A stretch of DNA of 64,000 nucleotides from Buxus sempervirens (GCA_947561395.2 OX387182.1:55451283-55515282), one strand, 5' to 3'; shown: positions 47,701 through 58,408, counted from the first letter of the stretch. The notes: generated by a model from the sequence alone, not told the origin. A program made the numbers and translations.

Positions 47701-50156
47701 ACAAATAGTATAAGTATATTATATCATAAAATAAGTCATCTTTAATTGGACCAAGCCTATAGAAGCTCCAATTATGCTCATTAACTAATTGGGCCTTTTT
47801 TAAAGCTTAGACTTGTGTCTTGTGAATGGAGCTTGCTCGTCTCATTGGTACCCCTACTGGGGAGATGGGAGGAGTCTTAAGTTGTCAGGTTGAGAGAGTC
47901 AAGATATGTTTTCTTCTTTCATTTCCCAAACAGTTCTATGGGAAAAAATTTTGAGGGACTTGATAGAAAGGCAGCTCATTTGAGGAACTATTTCCACTCT
48001 TTTTGGTTAACCAAACACTTGGAATATATATGAAAATTCAAGTTGCTTGTCTTTCCTCAAGTTTTGGAAATCAAATTCACCATTATAAAACAATTTGCGT
48101 ATGTGAGGTGGTAATAATAATGCATATGTCTTTGATAATTATGGAGTTGGAAACTAGTGCCTATATTATTCTTTAATTTTTCCATGAGTGGCTTAAACAG
48201 TGTTAGATCTCTAAGAATTTAGCAATTTCAGAGCTTTTTAGAATAATGAATTTAAGGTGGAGGGAATTCAATATTTGTCAAGTGAAGGGCTTTCAATTAA
48301 ATGGGTGCATTAATTACAAGGGGCTAAGAATGTTACTGTTTTATGGTGTTCGACGATGGTGCTTGAATTTTTAAAGCTTTGTTTGAATTTCACTACACAT
48401 GGGTGATAGAAACAAGTGCAAGTGCCAAAATCTTAGTTATGATCTCAATACCCCTTATCATTGGATCCCTAGTTATTGTCCTTTTTTTTTTATTAAGGGT
48501 AGCTTTAAACATCCAAGGAGGGTGAATGGAATATGTTTTTAATGATTTTTTACTCTTTGCCTCGAGGGGACCATGAGGCCTATGATCAATTTACCTTTTG
48601 TATCTTTTTCATGATGACGTTACAAAGAGATGAAGCTTCACATTTGTTGGTCCATGCTGTAATGCACTAATAAATGATTGTCACCTTGGATATTTCCCCC
48701 AAATTAAACTTGTACTTGAAGATCTCCCTCAGATTTTTGTCAATGTGTCATAGGGATCCAACAAAAGCTAATCCATTTGTCTTGAAACTCTCATATATAG
48801 CGCTCCTTTTCTAATGTGACATGCGTATGATCGTGTTTTTCAATGGAAACTTTCCCATCCACCCATATAATTACATAGTGTCCTTGACTTTAAGGCTATT
48901 AATGCAAAATGATTAGATGGCATGTAGAGGTTAACAGTTAAAGGTTATTTGTTATATTCATTTTTAGCTTTAGTTATTTGTTAGAGCCAACTTGATATGT
49001 GTACTGTTTGAAGGAATTTATTTTCACGTGATATCCATGTGCATGCAGGATTTATTAGGTCATGAGACTCGAGAGTTGAATCTTACAGGGAAGATTGTCC
49101 TTCCAGGGTTTATTGACTCCCATGTGCACTTAATTTTTGGAGGACTCCAGGTTTTTCTGGCACATGTATCTAACTCATTTTGTTTCCAATATTTGTGTTT
49201 CTGTCCTATGTTCATTGGCAGATGCTTTTTCTTGTTCTCAACTTTCATCTATACATTTAGCTTACTGTTGTAATGTTATTTTAACAAAGTTGTTAGAATT
49301 TGGTTTTCAAGATGGAATTTAAGTACGTGGTTCAGCAACTTTTGCCTTATTTATCATCAGATTTTAATAAAAGTAATGTTCATGATTTCATTGATGCAAT
49401 TAATTTCTCAAAGTTATATTTCTATTCATCATTCCTACAAGTATGCCATGTTCAGTTCTAGAAAACTATTTTTTAGACATACCTTAGACTTTTTGATGGA
49501 TAATGACAGATTTATTAAGATCAAAATAGGAAAGTACAAGGACCCATGAGATAAGGGCAGAACAAGCAATCCACAATAACTTGGACAAGTCTAAAACACA
49601 TCAAAACTAGAATTGACCCATAAACACAACAGTCAGCCAGTTACAAAGCAAATCAGTGACAGATACGGATCTAAATCCATGTTGAAAGGCACACCCAAGA
49701 TGAGGTTAGAACTAAGATGCCCTAAAAAATTCGATTGTTGTTAGAACTTAGAAGTAGAGTCTTAAAAAATGCTTCAGTTACGGGCAGGCCAAATTGGCCA
49801 CAAGGTAGCAAGAGAAATGCTTGGAAGAACATCTTCCATTTCTTACAAAGGAAATGAAAGCACCATCGTCGAGCTAGATCAACTAATCTCCTTGGGAAAA
49901 CCCAACTCAGTCCAATACCCTTCAACAGAGAGCACCATAAATTTGAACTTTTACTCATTATAAAAACAAGAAAGATAAGAGCACCATAAAAACTTAGCTT
50001 TTTACAATGAATCATACTATGATTCATTGATTCCCTATCTCTAAGACACAGGACACACACGTGGGGACAAATAGCTAACCATTTACTTCTCCTTTGGAGA
50101 TTGTTGATGCTGTTGTAGAATGCACTCCAAAGGAAGGCCTTCACTTTTTTTTTTGT

Positions 50157-50190
<34 letters not shown>

Positions 50191-51586
50191 CGCTTGCACA
50201 AAAGCTCGAAGAAGGAGCTGGAGATAAGTGAACCATGCTGTGTGAGGGACCAGATACGACAAGCTGGAGGTAATTTTTGACTTTTTAAGTAATAAATACT
50301 GGGGAGTTGAACCAAAAAAAAAAAAAAAAGAAAAAGCAAAAAATTATAATGGCATCCTGTTGGAAAGATGATAACATGTATTTTTATTGTATTTTCTGTG
50401 AGAATAAAATAACAGTGTTCTGTTGTGTATGTATTATGTGCATTGGCAGTCCAAACCCTTGGTTTAGGAGGGGAGGTCAGCAGATAGGAATTTTTTTTTG
50501 CTAAGTTCTTATGGGATGAATCCAGTAGGTGTTAAACTGAGTCAAGCAGTCTTGCTTCTCATATTCTGCTGGGTTTCCATTCTTCCAAGCTTTTAAAAGT
50601 GTCTCTAGAGGATTTTTTGAATTGTAATTCCTTCTCGGATCTTTAACAGCGGTGTTTTGAACAGCACCATAGGTTAGATGATTGTTACACTCTTCGTATA
50701 CATCTCCCCATGTACTAATCGATTCTCTTTTTATAATACCATATTTACGTATAAAAAAATGTGCCTTTTCTTACTTTGTGCAAGTTTATTGCCTGGGTAA
50801 TCTACTATTCTAATATTGTGCTAGGCAATAACAAAAATAAAATACCTTATCCGAGTTAGTTGGGGGTCAGCAACATCCATCCTATTCCCCTATCCCAATC
50901 TGTCAAAAACTGTACCTTCAGTAGATACTACTGTATCTATCTTTCATAAAAACAAATTTGCATCTATATTTGTTTTCTGTATTGTATGGCACCATTTGCT
51001 CTTATTAATTAATGTGGACAATGCCATCTCTTTTCTTCCGATATTTTTACTCATTATGTATGGTGTCATTTCCTTAATATATATTTTTTCCTCGTCATGC
51101 ATTTTTCGTGTATTGACCTCTAATGGAGTTGATATTATGCTTCTTGTATTCTAATTTATGAACAAAGCAGATGGTTCGTGTGGACCTTCGAGGTGTGGAT
51201 AGCAAAGATGAGTTTGTAAGACTGCTTAAAGAAGCTGTAAAAGGTATTTCTTTTTGATTGTCATTCTTTCTTGTCTGGGAAATATCTTTCACAATATATG
51301 TATTTTCTTAATTAGTGAAATCGCATATCGCTCTCAAAAAGGTACTTGGGAGTCCAATCAACAGATCTTTTATGTTTTCTTACAAAATCAATCTAACTTG
51401 GCTTGCCTATGAGACCGGTTCAAAATATCATTCTATATCGCACGATACGCACTATATATATCGTGTATCCTGCGCATTGGCACGATATACAACTTTGTTT
51501 TGCTAGGCTAGCCGATAAGGCTAGCATATTGATTGGATCAATCGATACAGTTGAAACTAAAAAAACAAAAACAGATGAAAGAAGAG

Positions 51587-51658
<72 letters not shown>

Positions 51659-53295
51659 TCTCTCTTTACCCTTCCCAACCGGATAGGCGATTGTGGCTAT
51701 CGGATTCGTCGGGTGTTATTTTCTTGTAAATCTTTTTTAGCCCTTGTTAGACCTACTCCTTTGAACCATCTTGCTTCCTTCCATTGGAATCCCTTGTGGA
51801 AATCACCTATTCCATTGAGAATCAAAGGATTTCTGTGGATTGCTTTGTGGAACAAGATTAATATTGCGGATGCTACCAAGAGAAGAAGGCCATACATGGT
51901 GCTGTCTCCACATATGTGCTTCCTATGTTGTTCATGTGGGGAGTCGGCATATCACATTCTCATTCATTGTAGCTTCGCACGGTAGATTTGGCAGCATTTT
52001 CTTGGATTGATTGATATGGATTGGGTCTTCCCTCGTACTTTGTTTGAGTTCTCTCAGTGGAGATTTTTTTTGGGCTGGGTACTCATGGTCGCTGCATGTA
52101 CCAGTTCTTATGCTATGCTATTTGTTGGGGTGTTTGGATGGAGAGGTACAGGCGGATCTTTGAGCTTAGACGATCTCCACTCTCTGCTGTGTTGGACTTT
52201 ATTACGTTCCATGTTTGCTCTGTGTTGTTCTTCTTCCATCTTTCAGGGGTTACTCTATTGAGGATATTTGACAGTGCTGGGCATCCCTGTGCATTTAGGG
52301 AAGGGGAGTTTTTGGTGGGTACGGAGGTGGAGTAATGGATGTTTTTAGGTCATAGGGGACTATAGGTGGTCTTGTATGTACACTCATGACAGGTTTAGAA
52401 CATCTTGTGCTACTATGTCCATGGGTGTCTGTTCTAGTCTTGTACTTGTGTTCTTTTACTCTCTTTTTTCTCCTTTCATATATATGATTTTCGTTACCGA
52501 TAAAAAAAAGGAGAGAAGCGGGAGAAAAGAGGGAAAGGGGAGACGCAAGAGATAGAGAGGAGAGGTGACCGCTGGAGGTAAGAAAGAGAGAGAGAGAGAG
52601 GGAGAGAGGGAGGGAGGGAGGGAGAGTAGAGCAGAGGAGGGGGGAAGAAGGGGTGGGGGTGGCGTACCTGGTTCGTTGCCCTCGCCTCTTTCTTCTCTCT
52701 TAGGGTTGTATGAAGAGAGTCTCTTTTCTAAAAGATAAAAGAAGAGACCTCTTTTATATAGAAGAGAGATATAGGTCTTTTTTTCATTATAAAAGGTCTC
52801 TTTTATATTAAAGAGAAAGGTTCTCTTTACAAAAATAAACATTATATATTAAATATATATATATGATGATTTTAGATAATTATATTTTATCTACATATAT
52901 AATTGAAAAAATATATTTGAATGGTAAAAAATTATTATTGTGTATACACAAACACATAGCCACACAAACTCATATGTATCTTATATAAATATATATAAAT
53001 AAATATTATATATATATATATATTATAATATTAGATAATTATATTTTTCCACATATATAATCGAAAAAAATATTTGAATGATAAAGAATTATTATTATGT
53101 ACACATAGATATAGACACACACACACACACATATATATATTATATAAATAAATATTTTTTATACATTATTATAAACATGCATATATATATGTATATATAT
53201 ATATGTATAACATAATATTAGATAATTATATTTGATCTACATATACAATTGTAAAATATATATCTAAATACTAAGATATTTTTATTATTATTTAT

Positions 53296-53338
<43 letters not shown>

Positions 53339-56300
53339 TATAAACATGATAATATTAGATAATTATATTTGATCTACATATACAATTGTAAAAAGTACCG
53401 AATTCGTTGCTTCTGCCGACCTCGGTTTGGTATTTTCCTTTCCAATCAAGACTGAAACCTTCTTCTCCGAATAGAATTTCCCCAGATGTTCTTCATTAGG
53501 CGTCCACCTTGTATTTGTGTCTTGCGACAGCTTATGAACTCCAATCGACAACTGGTCTTGACCACATGCTTTAAAGGGTACAGCCACATGTTCGTCTGCA
53601 ATGCAAAAGTTTTCAGAATTTATTCATAGATTTGCATTGGTGGACATCCCAAAAAGAGGTTCAAAATTCACCTGGTCCAACAATCACTCATCATCTAAGC
53701 TAAACAGATTTTTGATGACGTTGGAGTGGGAGTCTATGTTTCCAAACTTGGTTGTTGAAGCTATGCCGAGGCCCATTTCGGATGATACTCCTCTGATGTT
53801 TAGATGTGAAAATCACATAAAAAGGGCCTCTCCCTTTCGCTTTGAAAACATGTGGCTAAATATTACGGCGTTCCATATGAAGGTGGAGTCGTGGTGGGGG
53901 GAGTTGAAGGTAGTAGAGAAGCCCAGTTTTGTCTTAAGTCAGAAGCTGAAGATGTTGAAAATAATATTGAAGAAGTGGAATTGTTAGGAATTCGGGAAGG
54001 TAGATGAGCATTTGTTGAATACATTCACCCAAATTAAATTTAAAGGAATGGGTGAGGAGGGAGAAGTTAAAAACATAATTGAGAAGATGAGCTTATTTGG
54101 AGGTAGTGAGTTGGCGTCAGAGACTCAGAAATCAAGAGCTCTTTGGTTGAAAGCTGAAGACAAGAATACAAACTTCGTCCATAAGTTGGCAAATGCAAGA
54201 TCGCAGGTTAACTCGCTAAACAAAGTGGAGATTGATGGGCAAGTGTATGAAGGTGAGGAGACTATCAAGAAGAAGATTTCAGACTTCTTCTCTAACCATT
54301 TCAAAGAAGTAAATCAGATTAGAACTACAGTTGATGGATTGAATTTCGAGATGTTATCGCGCAAGGAAAGAGATGGAATGGGACGCCCTTCTTTGGAGGA
54401 GGAGGTTAAAGGTGTGGTGGATTTGCGCTTGGCCAAGATGGGTTCTCGTTAGCATTCTTTAAAGCATGTTGGCATGTTATCAAAGAAGACCTAATGACAG
54501 CTATTGATGAATTTCATAAGCATGAGAATTTTGAGAGAAGCTTTAATACAACTTTCATGGTGCTAATCCCCAAGGAGGGTTCAATTAAGCTGCAAGAATT
54601 CAGGCCTATCAGTCTTGTTGATGGCGTGTACAAAATAATAGCAAAATTGCTAGCTAATATATTGAAGATGGTGCTTAACCCCCTGATTTCACAAGCTCAA
54701 GGCGCTTTTGTTGGTGGTCGGCAGCTGCAAGACAGGATACTTGTTGCAAGTGAATGTATTAACTCATGCATCCGAGAGAAATGAAATATTTTTATGTATA
54801 AGTTTGACCTCCAAAAGGCATATGACAACGTCAATTGGGAACTAAACATGCTAAGGCGTATGAGATTTGGAGAAAGGTGGAGAAGATGGATGCGTTTACG
54901 TATATCAACGGCTCGAATCTTAGTGCTGGTGAATGGTTCAGCAGCTGGTTTTTTCAGTACTCACAAGGGTCTTCGACAAGGGTACCCTTTATCTCCACTC
55001 TTATTCATGTTGGTAATGGAAGTTTTCAGTAGAATGATGGCTAGAGCTTCAAAAATTGGCATGGTAGAGGGAGTAAAGTTTGGAGGAGCTGTTTATGTAA
55101 ACCATTTACTCTTTGCATATGATATCTTGACATTTTGTGAACCCATACTTTAGTATATCATGTGGCTAAAAGGCATTCTTCTATGTTTCCAAGCATGTTC
55201 GGGTTTGAAGGTCAACCTGGCTAAGAGTGAAATGTTCAAAATTGGTGAAGTGGAGAATATATCTATTTTAAGCCATTTTCTGGGATGAAAAGTAAGCAAG
55301 CTACCAACATCATATCTTGGAATTCCCCTAGGAGCAGGGGTACAAAAAGTCTTCAGTTTGGAATCCGATCATGGAGAGAATGGAGACGAGGCTCTCATCC
55401 TGGAGGAGGTATGGGGTGGGGGGTGTCTTGGGCTGAGATCTCTTAAGTCATTTAATGAAGCCCTTCTTCAGTAGTGGATTTGGAGATATGGCAATGAAAA
55501 GGATAATCTTTGGAGGATGGTAATTCACTTAAAATATGGAACTTATTTTGGAAGCTGGTTTCCGCGTCAATCAAAAGCTTCATTTGGGGTAAGCTTGTGG
55601 GGAAACCAATTGCAAAGTTATTTGCTTCAGTCGAAAAAGATTGCAGATTTTTAGTTGGCAATGGAGTCAAGGTTCGGTTTTGGGAAGACATCTGGTGTGG
55701 AAATGGGCATCTAAAGGACAAATATCCTATTCTTTATAACATCTGTATGGATAAAGAAGCTTCTGTTAGTGACTATATGGATAATACAATGCTGGTAAAG
55801 TGTGGAACATCGTGTTAAGAAGAAATCTTTTCGATTGGGAGATTGGCAAGTACGAAGAGTTGTTGCAGGAGATCTATAGCATACAGCTGGATCAAGTGGA
55901 GGATGGTTGATTGTGGATAAAAGGGAAATCTGGTTTCTTCTCGGTGAAATCAGTGTTTGAAGCTTTGAACTCTATAGGTTTGAGGTTCCAGGAGCGCAAG
56001 CTGATTTGGGAAAAACTCGTGACAAGAAAGGTGGCATTCTTCATGTGGTCTGCAGCGTTGGATAAGATTCTAATGGTGAGCAACTTGAAAAATAGAGGGT
56101 GGTAGTTTCCAAATAGATGCATAATGTGCAAAGGAGATGAAGTATTGGTAGAGCACCTACTTGTTCATTGTAAAGAAGGGAGTAGTTTATGCAATAGGAT
56201 CATTAGAAGATTTGAAACACCTTGGGTACAGGCAGAGAAGTTCGGAAAGGTACTACAGGTGTGGGGGTTGAAGAATGGAAAATCCTGTAAGAATATGATG

Positions 56301-58408
56301 TGGAATATAGCCTCCATGGCCATCTCTTGGGTGTTTTGGGGAGAAAGGAACCATAGAATCTTCAGGGATATAGAGAGAGAAACTTGGTATATTTGGAGAA
56401 AAAAATCTGCGGTTGATTTATAACTGGGGATCATCACAAAATATGATGGTTAATGTTCCTTTACAAGATTTTCTGCTATGTGATAGATTTCCATATTGGG
56501 GAGGGAGGGTTTGCGGATTGTCCTCTGTGCTGGGGCATAAGTTTTGCTTCTCAGCCTTGCAATCTTAGGTACACAATTTGTGTACCTATAAGACCGTCAA
56601 GACATGCTCTACTTTCTTTCTTTTTTGATAAGTGATGAAGTTTTATTAATTAAGAGGGAGATAGATACAAAGAAGAAGAGAAAGAGCAGCAACTGCTCTA
56701 CTTTCTTAACTTATAATAAATATACATTAAGAGAGAACACTAAAGAAACCTTGCCAACCCATAGTGTAACATCAGGTGGTCTACAGATTCCCCATCTCTA
56801 AAGCACAATACACAAACCTGAGGGGAGATAGATAGCCACTTCTTCTTTGTAGATTATCAAGAGTGTTAAAGCCATTCATTGTAGAGGGCAATCCAGAGGT
56901 AAGCCTTTACTTTTGTGCTGTGGGTGTTTTGGGGGGTGGGGCAAAGACTTCCAAAGGAAAGATGGTGGAAAAGGAGGGGTAGGTAAATATCAGGGGTACA
57001 CAAGCCTTTGTTTATTTGTTTCTTTATCTTATTATTTGTAGGCTTAGGATGTGAGAAAAACATGTTTATTTTTCATATTTTTAGCTTATCTTTTTATCTA
57101 AATAGGTTTTGTTTTATGTATCCACCATTTTATAGCATATCCATAGTATCTGATACGTATCTCGATTCGTATCCATTTTCAAATCGGTTAACCATGGGAA
57201 TAACAGATTATTCCAAGACAAGATTTGCTACAGAAGTTGTCAAAAAAAATAAAAATGATATCAGCACTCCACTGGTGGCTGTGGCTGGTAGCAGCAGGAA
57301 AAAAGGAGTTCAATTAGATTGTATTTGGATATCTATTTGCGTCTTCATGCTGATTCTGCTTTTTTGCTCCTTTTATAATTCTATGTACCTTGGGTTTCTG
57401 GCCTTTATCTATGTTGGCTAGCCTAAGTGTACATTTAATGTTCATGGTAGTTGTTCATGCTATCTATTTAAATGTTTTTTAAATTGTCGATTAAAAGTTA
57501 ATCTATTATGGATCATTTATATAAGAATAGTATCACATCATGCTCATTGAGCAGCTTACCTGTTTTGAAAGTTTGCTTCCTGGTCTGAAGAGGACTAGGC
57601 TGACGAATTAAAACTCCATCTGCAAATTAAAGAAATGCATGAAAACTGAAGTTTGAATGTAGTATGCTTGTTCTGTGAAAGAAGAAAAACCATAGAGTTC
57701 TTACATACTCTCAAACTTTATATGTTCTGGTCAAATAATTCGGTTAGAGCTTAAAGTGGAAAATAATCCTATGTCCACTTAACTTTTTTTCATTAAACCT
57801 CTATTCAATAAACTATTCATGCTAGTTATTCTGCTGTAAATGCACACCAATATATATAGTTTTTATCCTTTAGATTTTTGAGTTACTTAGAATTGCACTT
57901 TGAGGTTATTCGATGAAATAAACATTCCAATTTCCTGTGATTATTCTGTTGTAAGTATGTACCAGAGTAAATCACAATAGATGGCTATGCTTTATGTAAA
58001 GCAAGGGGTAATTGGCTCAATTGCTACTTGAAAATTATAATTTCATGCCTTTGATATTTCTGACTTTCTAATACTAGTAATTACCTTCTTCAGATAAGGA
58101 GCACGGTTGTTGGGTATTAGGTGGTGGTTGGAACAATGAGCTTTGGGGAGGGGACTTGCCTGTTGCCTCCTGGATTGATGATATTACACGCGACAATCCT
58201 GTATAGATTTCTTTGTTTAAGATAGCAGTAGAAATTCCAGCATCCATAATAACATGCTGTCATGTGAATAATTTTGATTTGCAGGTTTGGCTTTCAAGGA
58301 TGGATGGTCATATGGGTTTGGCCAACTCACTAGCACTAACAATTGCAGGGATTTCTATTGACACAGAAGATCCCCATGGTGGAACCATCATGAGAACCAC
58401 TGGTGGAG
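32796..58408 (+). CDS. LAF3: LAF3-like amidohydrolase (YtcJ/Amidohydro_3 family), first six exons
   Basis: Exons are 32796-32874, 32958-33106, 49049-49150, 51171-51243, 58094-58200 and 58285-58408, all GT-AG, joining in one frame of 211 codons plus one base; the gene continues beyond the window. Residues 1-21 ([20 protein letters not shown]) form a hydrophobic signal anchor. [22 protein letters not shown] and [15 protein letters not shown] form the N-terminal beta-sandwich and the HxH metal-binding motif that opens the amidohydrolase barrel. [14 protein letters not shown] and [15 protein letters not shown] are typical of the LAF3/YtcJ group. Arabidopsis LAF3 is needed for phytochrome A signalling; its substrate is not established. 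The second intron is 15.9 kb and the fourth 6.9 kb, both filled by transposons. All key residues seen are intact, so the gene looks functional. Confidence 0.88.
33107..33859 (+). other. Start of the LAF3-like second intron
   Basis: This intron sequence has no recognised feature; it begins with a T-rich stretch after the donor. Confidence 0.5.
35099..38722 (-). pseudogene. LINE ORF2 (endonuclease, reverse transcriptase, zf-RVT), broken
   Basis: It starts [13 protein letters not shown] at 38722, the hallmark N-terminus of the L1-type endonuclease, then [11 protein letters not shown] and [10 protein letters not shown] follows: [10 protein letters not shown] (near 37375), [19 protein letters not shown] (near 37190-37130), [20 protein letters not shown] (near 37090-37035), [11 protein letters not shown] (near 36700-36670; the catalytic DD is kept, but the residue before it is Glu instead of the usual Ala), [19 protein letters not shown] (near 36495-36440). 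The zf-RVT block has [15 protein letters not shown] and [18 protein letters not shown] (35460-35410). Stops, some TGA at Trp or Arg positions, and frameshifts interrupt it. Confidence 0.85.
38923..40814 (-). pseudogene. LINE ORF1 (DUF4283-like), frameshifted
   Basis: Two long frames make it up: about 40758-39868 and 39855-38923. The first holds [24 protein letters not shown] text with a W-rich core ([36 protein letters not shown]) as in the DUF4283 domain of plant LINE and related ORF1 proteins, thought to bind RNA. The second is polar and low in known motifs. A frame change near 39860 and another near 40760 break the protein. Confidence 0.65.
40921..42270 (+). other. Intron sequence before the copia element
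   Basis: This AT-rich stretch has random short frames. I see no repeat structure or exon. Confidence 0.5.
42271..42536 (+). repeat. Copia 5' LTR
   Basis: It is 266 bp long. A TATA-like box TATATAAA lies at 42475-42482, about 55 bp before the LTR end, and probably drives element transcription. It has five differences from the 3' LTR. Confidence 0.96.
42537..42549 (+). other. Copia primer-binding site
   Basis: TGGTATCAGAGCC directly follows the 5' LTR and matches the 3' end of plant initiator Met tRNA, the usual copia primer. Confidence 0.92.
42765..46752 (+). pseudogene. Copia gag-pol polyprotein, broken by stops and frameshifts
   Basis: The start is set at ATG 42765 ([18 protein letters not shown]), since the upstream in-frame ATG gives only a short odd leader. 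Gag ends in a zinc knuckle [14 protein letters not shown] (43453-43494). A second knuckle has lost its first Cys. Protease has [11 protein letters not shown] (about 43738-43770). A one-base shift near 43896 moves the frame. Integrase follows ([12 protein letters not shown], then D, D and E positions in SDVWGM, SDSGGEY and NGIVERKN), then RT ([50 protein letters not shown]) and RNase H ([27 protein letters not shown]). In-frame stops are at 44566, 44593, 45847, 45913 and 46138. More frame changes occur near 46380 (a small deletion) and 46585. It cannot mobilise itself. Confidence 0.93.
46751..46759 (+). other. Copia polypurine tract
   Basis: GAGGGGGTA lies directly before the 3' LTR and just after the pol stop. 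It is the usual plus-strand primer site. Confidence 0.85.
46760..47025 (+). repeat. Copia 3' LTR
   Basis: It is 266 bp long. It differs from the 5' LTR at five sites, four of them transitions. Confidence 0.96.
47160..47215 (-). mobile_element. RTE LINE 3'-end remnant
   Basis: On the - strand the fragment reads [10 protein letters not shown] followed by a (GAT)n tail, the characteristic end of plant RTE elements. Nothing more of the element is visible. Confidence 0.55.
47384..47856. mobile_element. hAT-type MITE, 473 bp (TAGGG termini)
   Basis: The left end TAGGGTTGCAAATGAG and the right end, on the other strand, TAGGGGTACCAATGAG form an imperfect inverted repeat that continues into GAGC-rich sequence. 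The flanks TTAGGGAG (47376-47383) and CTGGGGAG (47857-47864) agree at 6 of 8 bases, both differences transitions, so they fit an old 8-bp duplication. The interior has repeated TTGGGCT/GGCTTGGGCT words and no coding capacity. TAGGG-type ends are usual in one group of plant hAT elements. Confidence 0.75.
47865..49048 (+). other. End of the LAF3-like second intron
   Basis: This AT-rich sequence has nothing recognised apart from the acceptor (GTGCATGCAG) before 49049. Confidence 0.5.
49489..50300 (-). mobile_element. LINE 3' fragment with a 32-base poly-G/C run
   Basis: On the - strand it encodes the zf-RVT end of ORF2: [20 protein letters not shown] (50145-50085), [20 protein letters not shown] (50065-50005), [14 protein letters not shown] (49910-49870). 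The poly(A) tail is a short T-run (CTTTTTGATG) at about 49489-49495. Immediately before KVKAFLW the - strand has an uninterrupted run of 32 C (50159-50190 as G on +). Confidence 0.8.
50159..50190. repeat. Poly-G tract, 32 bases
   Basis: This is an uninterrupted run of G on the + strand inside the LINE fragment. Long G runs are rare and prone to length error in sequencing, so the count is uncertain. Confidence 0.9.
50301..51170 (+). other. Third-intron sequence with A-rich tract and RTE remnant
   Basis: An A-run lies at about 50311-50328. At 50826-50960 the - strand reads [10 protein letters not shown] followed by A/T-rich sequence, resembling the RTE 3' end. The rest is not recognised. Confidence 0.4.
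51590..51655. repeat. (GA)n microsatellite
   Basis: It is about 33 perfect GA units. It directly precedes the LINE fragment at 51656. Confidence 0.95.
51656..52509 (+). mobile_element. LINE 3' fragment, sense
   Basis: The + strand encodes the zf-RVT region: [11 protein letters not shown] (51722-51755), [20 protein letters not shown] (51807-51866), [18 protein letters not shown] (51918-51971), then [18 protein letters not shown] (about 52118-52172). It ends in GATAAAAAAAAG at 52498-52509. Frameshifts and stops are present. Confidence 0.78.
52510..52842. repeat. Purine-rich low-complexity tract and imperfect repeats
   Basis: GGGAGA-type low complexity runs to about 52660. It is followed by four short words built on GAAGAGA/TCTCTTTTATAT that can pair with each other (52695-52830). 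No gene is present: the 128-codon open frame on the - strand is Pro/Leu/Ser low complexity. Confidence 0.6.
52865..53390. repeat. AT-rich tandem array, four diverged units of about 140-190 bp
   Basis: The word TTAGATAATTATATTT recurs at about 52872, 53031, 53218 and 53355, each time followed by CTACATATA-like sequence and AATTG(A)AAAA, then by (CA)n and (TA)n runs of variable length. The longest (CA)n is at 53296-53334. This fits a minisatellite whose units carry expandable microsatellites. Confidence 0.75.
53391..56440 (+). mobile_element. L1-type LINE with inverted 5' segment
   Basis: From 53601 the + strand encodes the endonuclease end ([18 protein letters not shown]), then RT ([74 protein letters not shown] in place of the usual FADD) and zf-RVT ([43 protein letters not shown]). 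Stops at 53985, 54450, 54782, 55153 and others kill it. The first 200 bp (about 53395-53595) code on the opposite strand ([34 protein letters not shown]), suggesting that the 5' end is inverted relative to the rest, as made by twin priming during LINE integration. Confidence 0.75.
56605..56990 (-). mobile_element. LINE 3' fragment, antisense
   Basis: On the - strand [14 protein letters not shown] (56915-56874) marks the zf-RVT region, with the C-terminal remnant and 3' UTR down to a T-rich tail near 56605-56630. A C-rich tract (56930-56942 as G on +) lies just before the KVKAYLW block. Confidence 0.7.
57200..58093 (+). other. End of the LAF3-like fourth intron
   Basis: This AT-rich sequence has no recognised feature. 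The acceptor TACCTTCTTCAG precedes 58094. Confidence 0.5.

Larger units (their letters stand above)
51414..57199. mobile_element. Probable hAT-like element, split by LINE and satellite insertions
   Basis: The left segment 51414-51588 (CCGGTTCAAAATATCAT, many CGATAC/GTATCG words) resembles the left part of the element at 62715-63982. The right segment near 57060-57199 (TAGGTTTTGTTTTATGTATCC, GATACGTATC, ending GGTTAACCATG) resembles its right part (63880-63982). The 5.4 kb between consists of LINE pieces and simple repeats. The two ends look like one host element opened by later insertions. I could not find a matching target duplication, so this stays inferred. Confidence 0.45.

Noticed and set aside
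52456..52842. 128-codon open frame on the - strand
   Set aside because: It is Pro/Ser/Leu low complexity from a purine-rich repeat tract.
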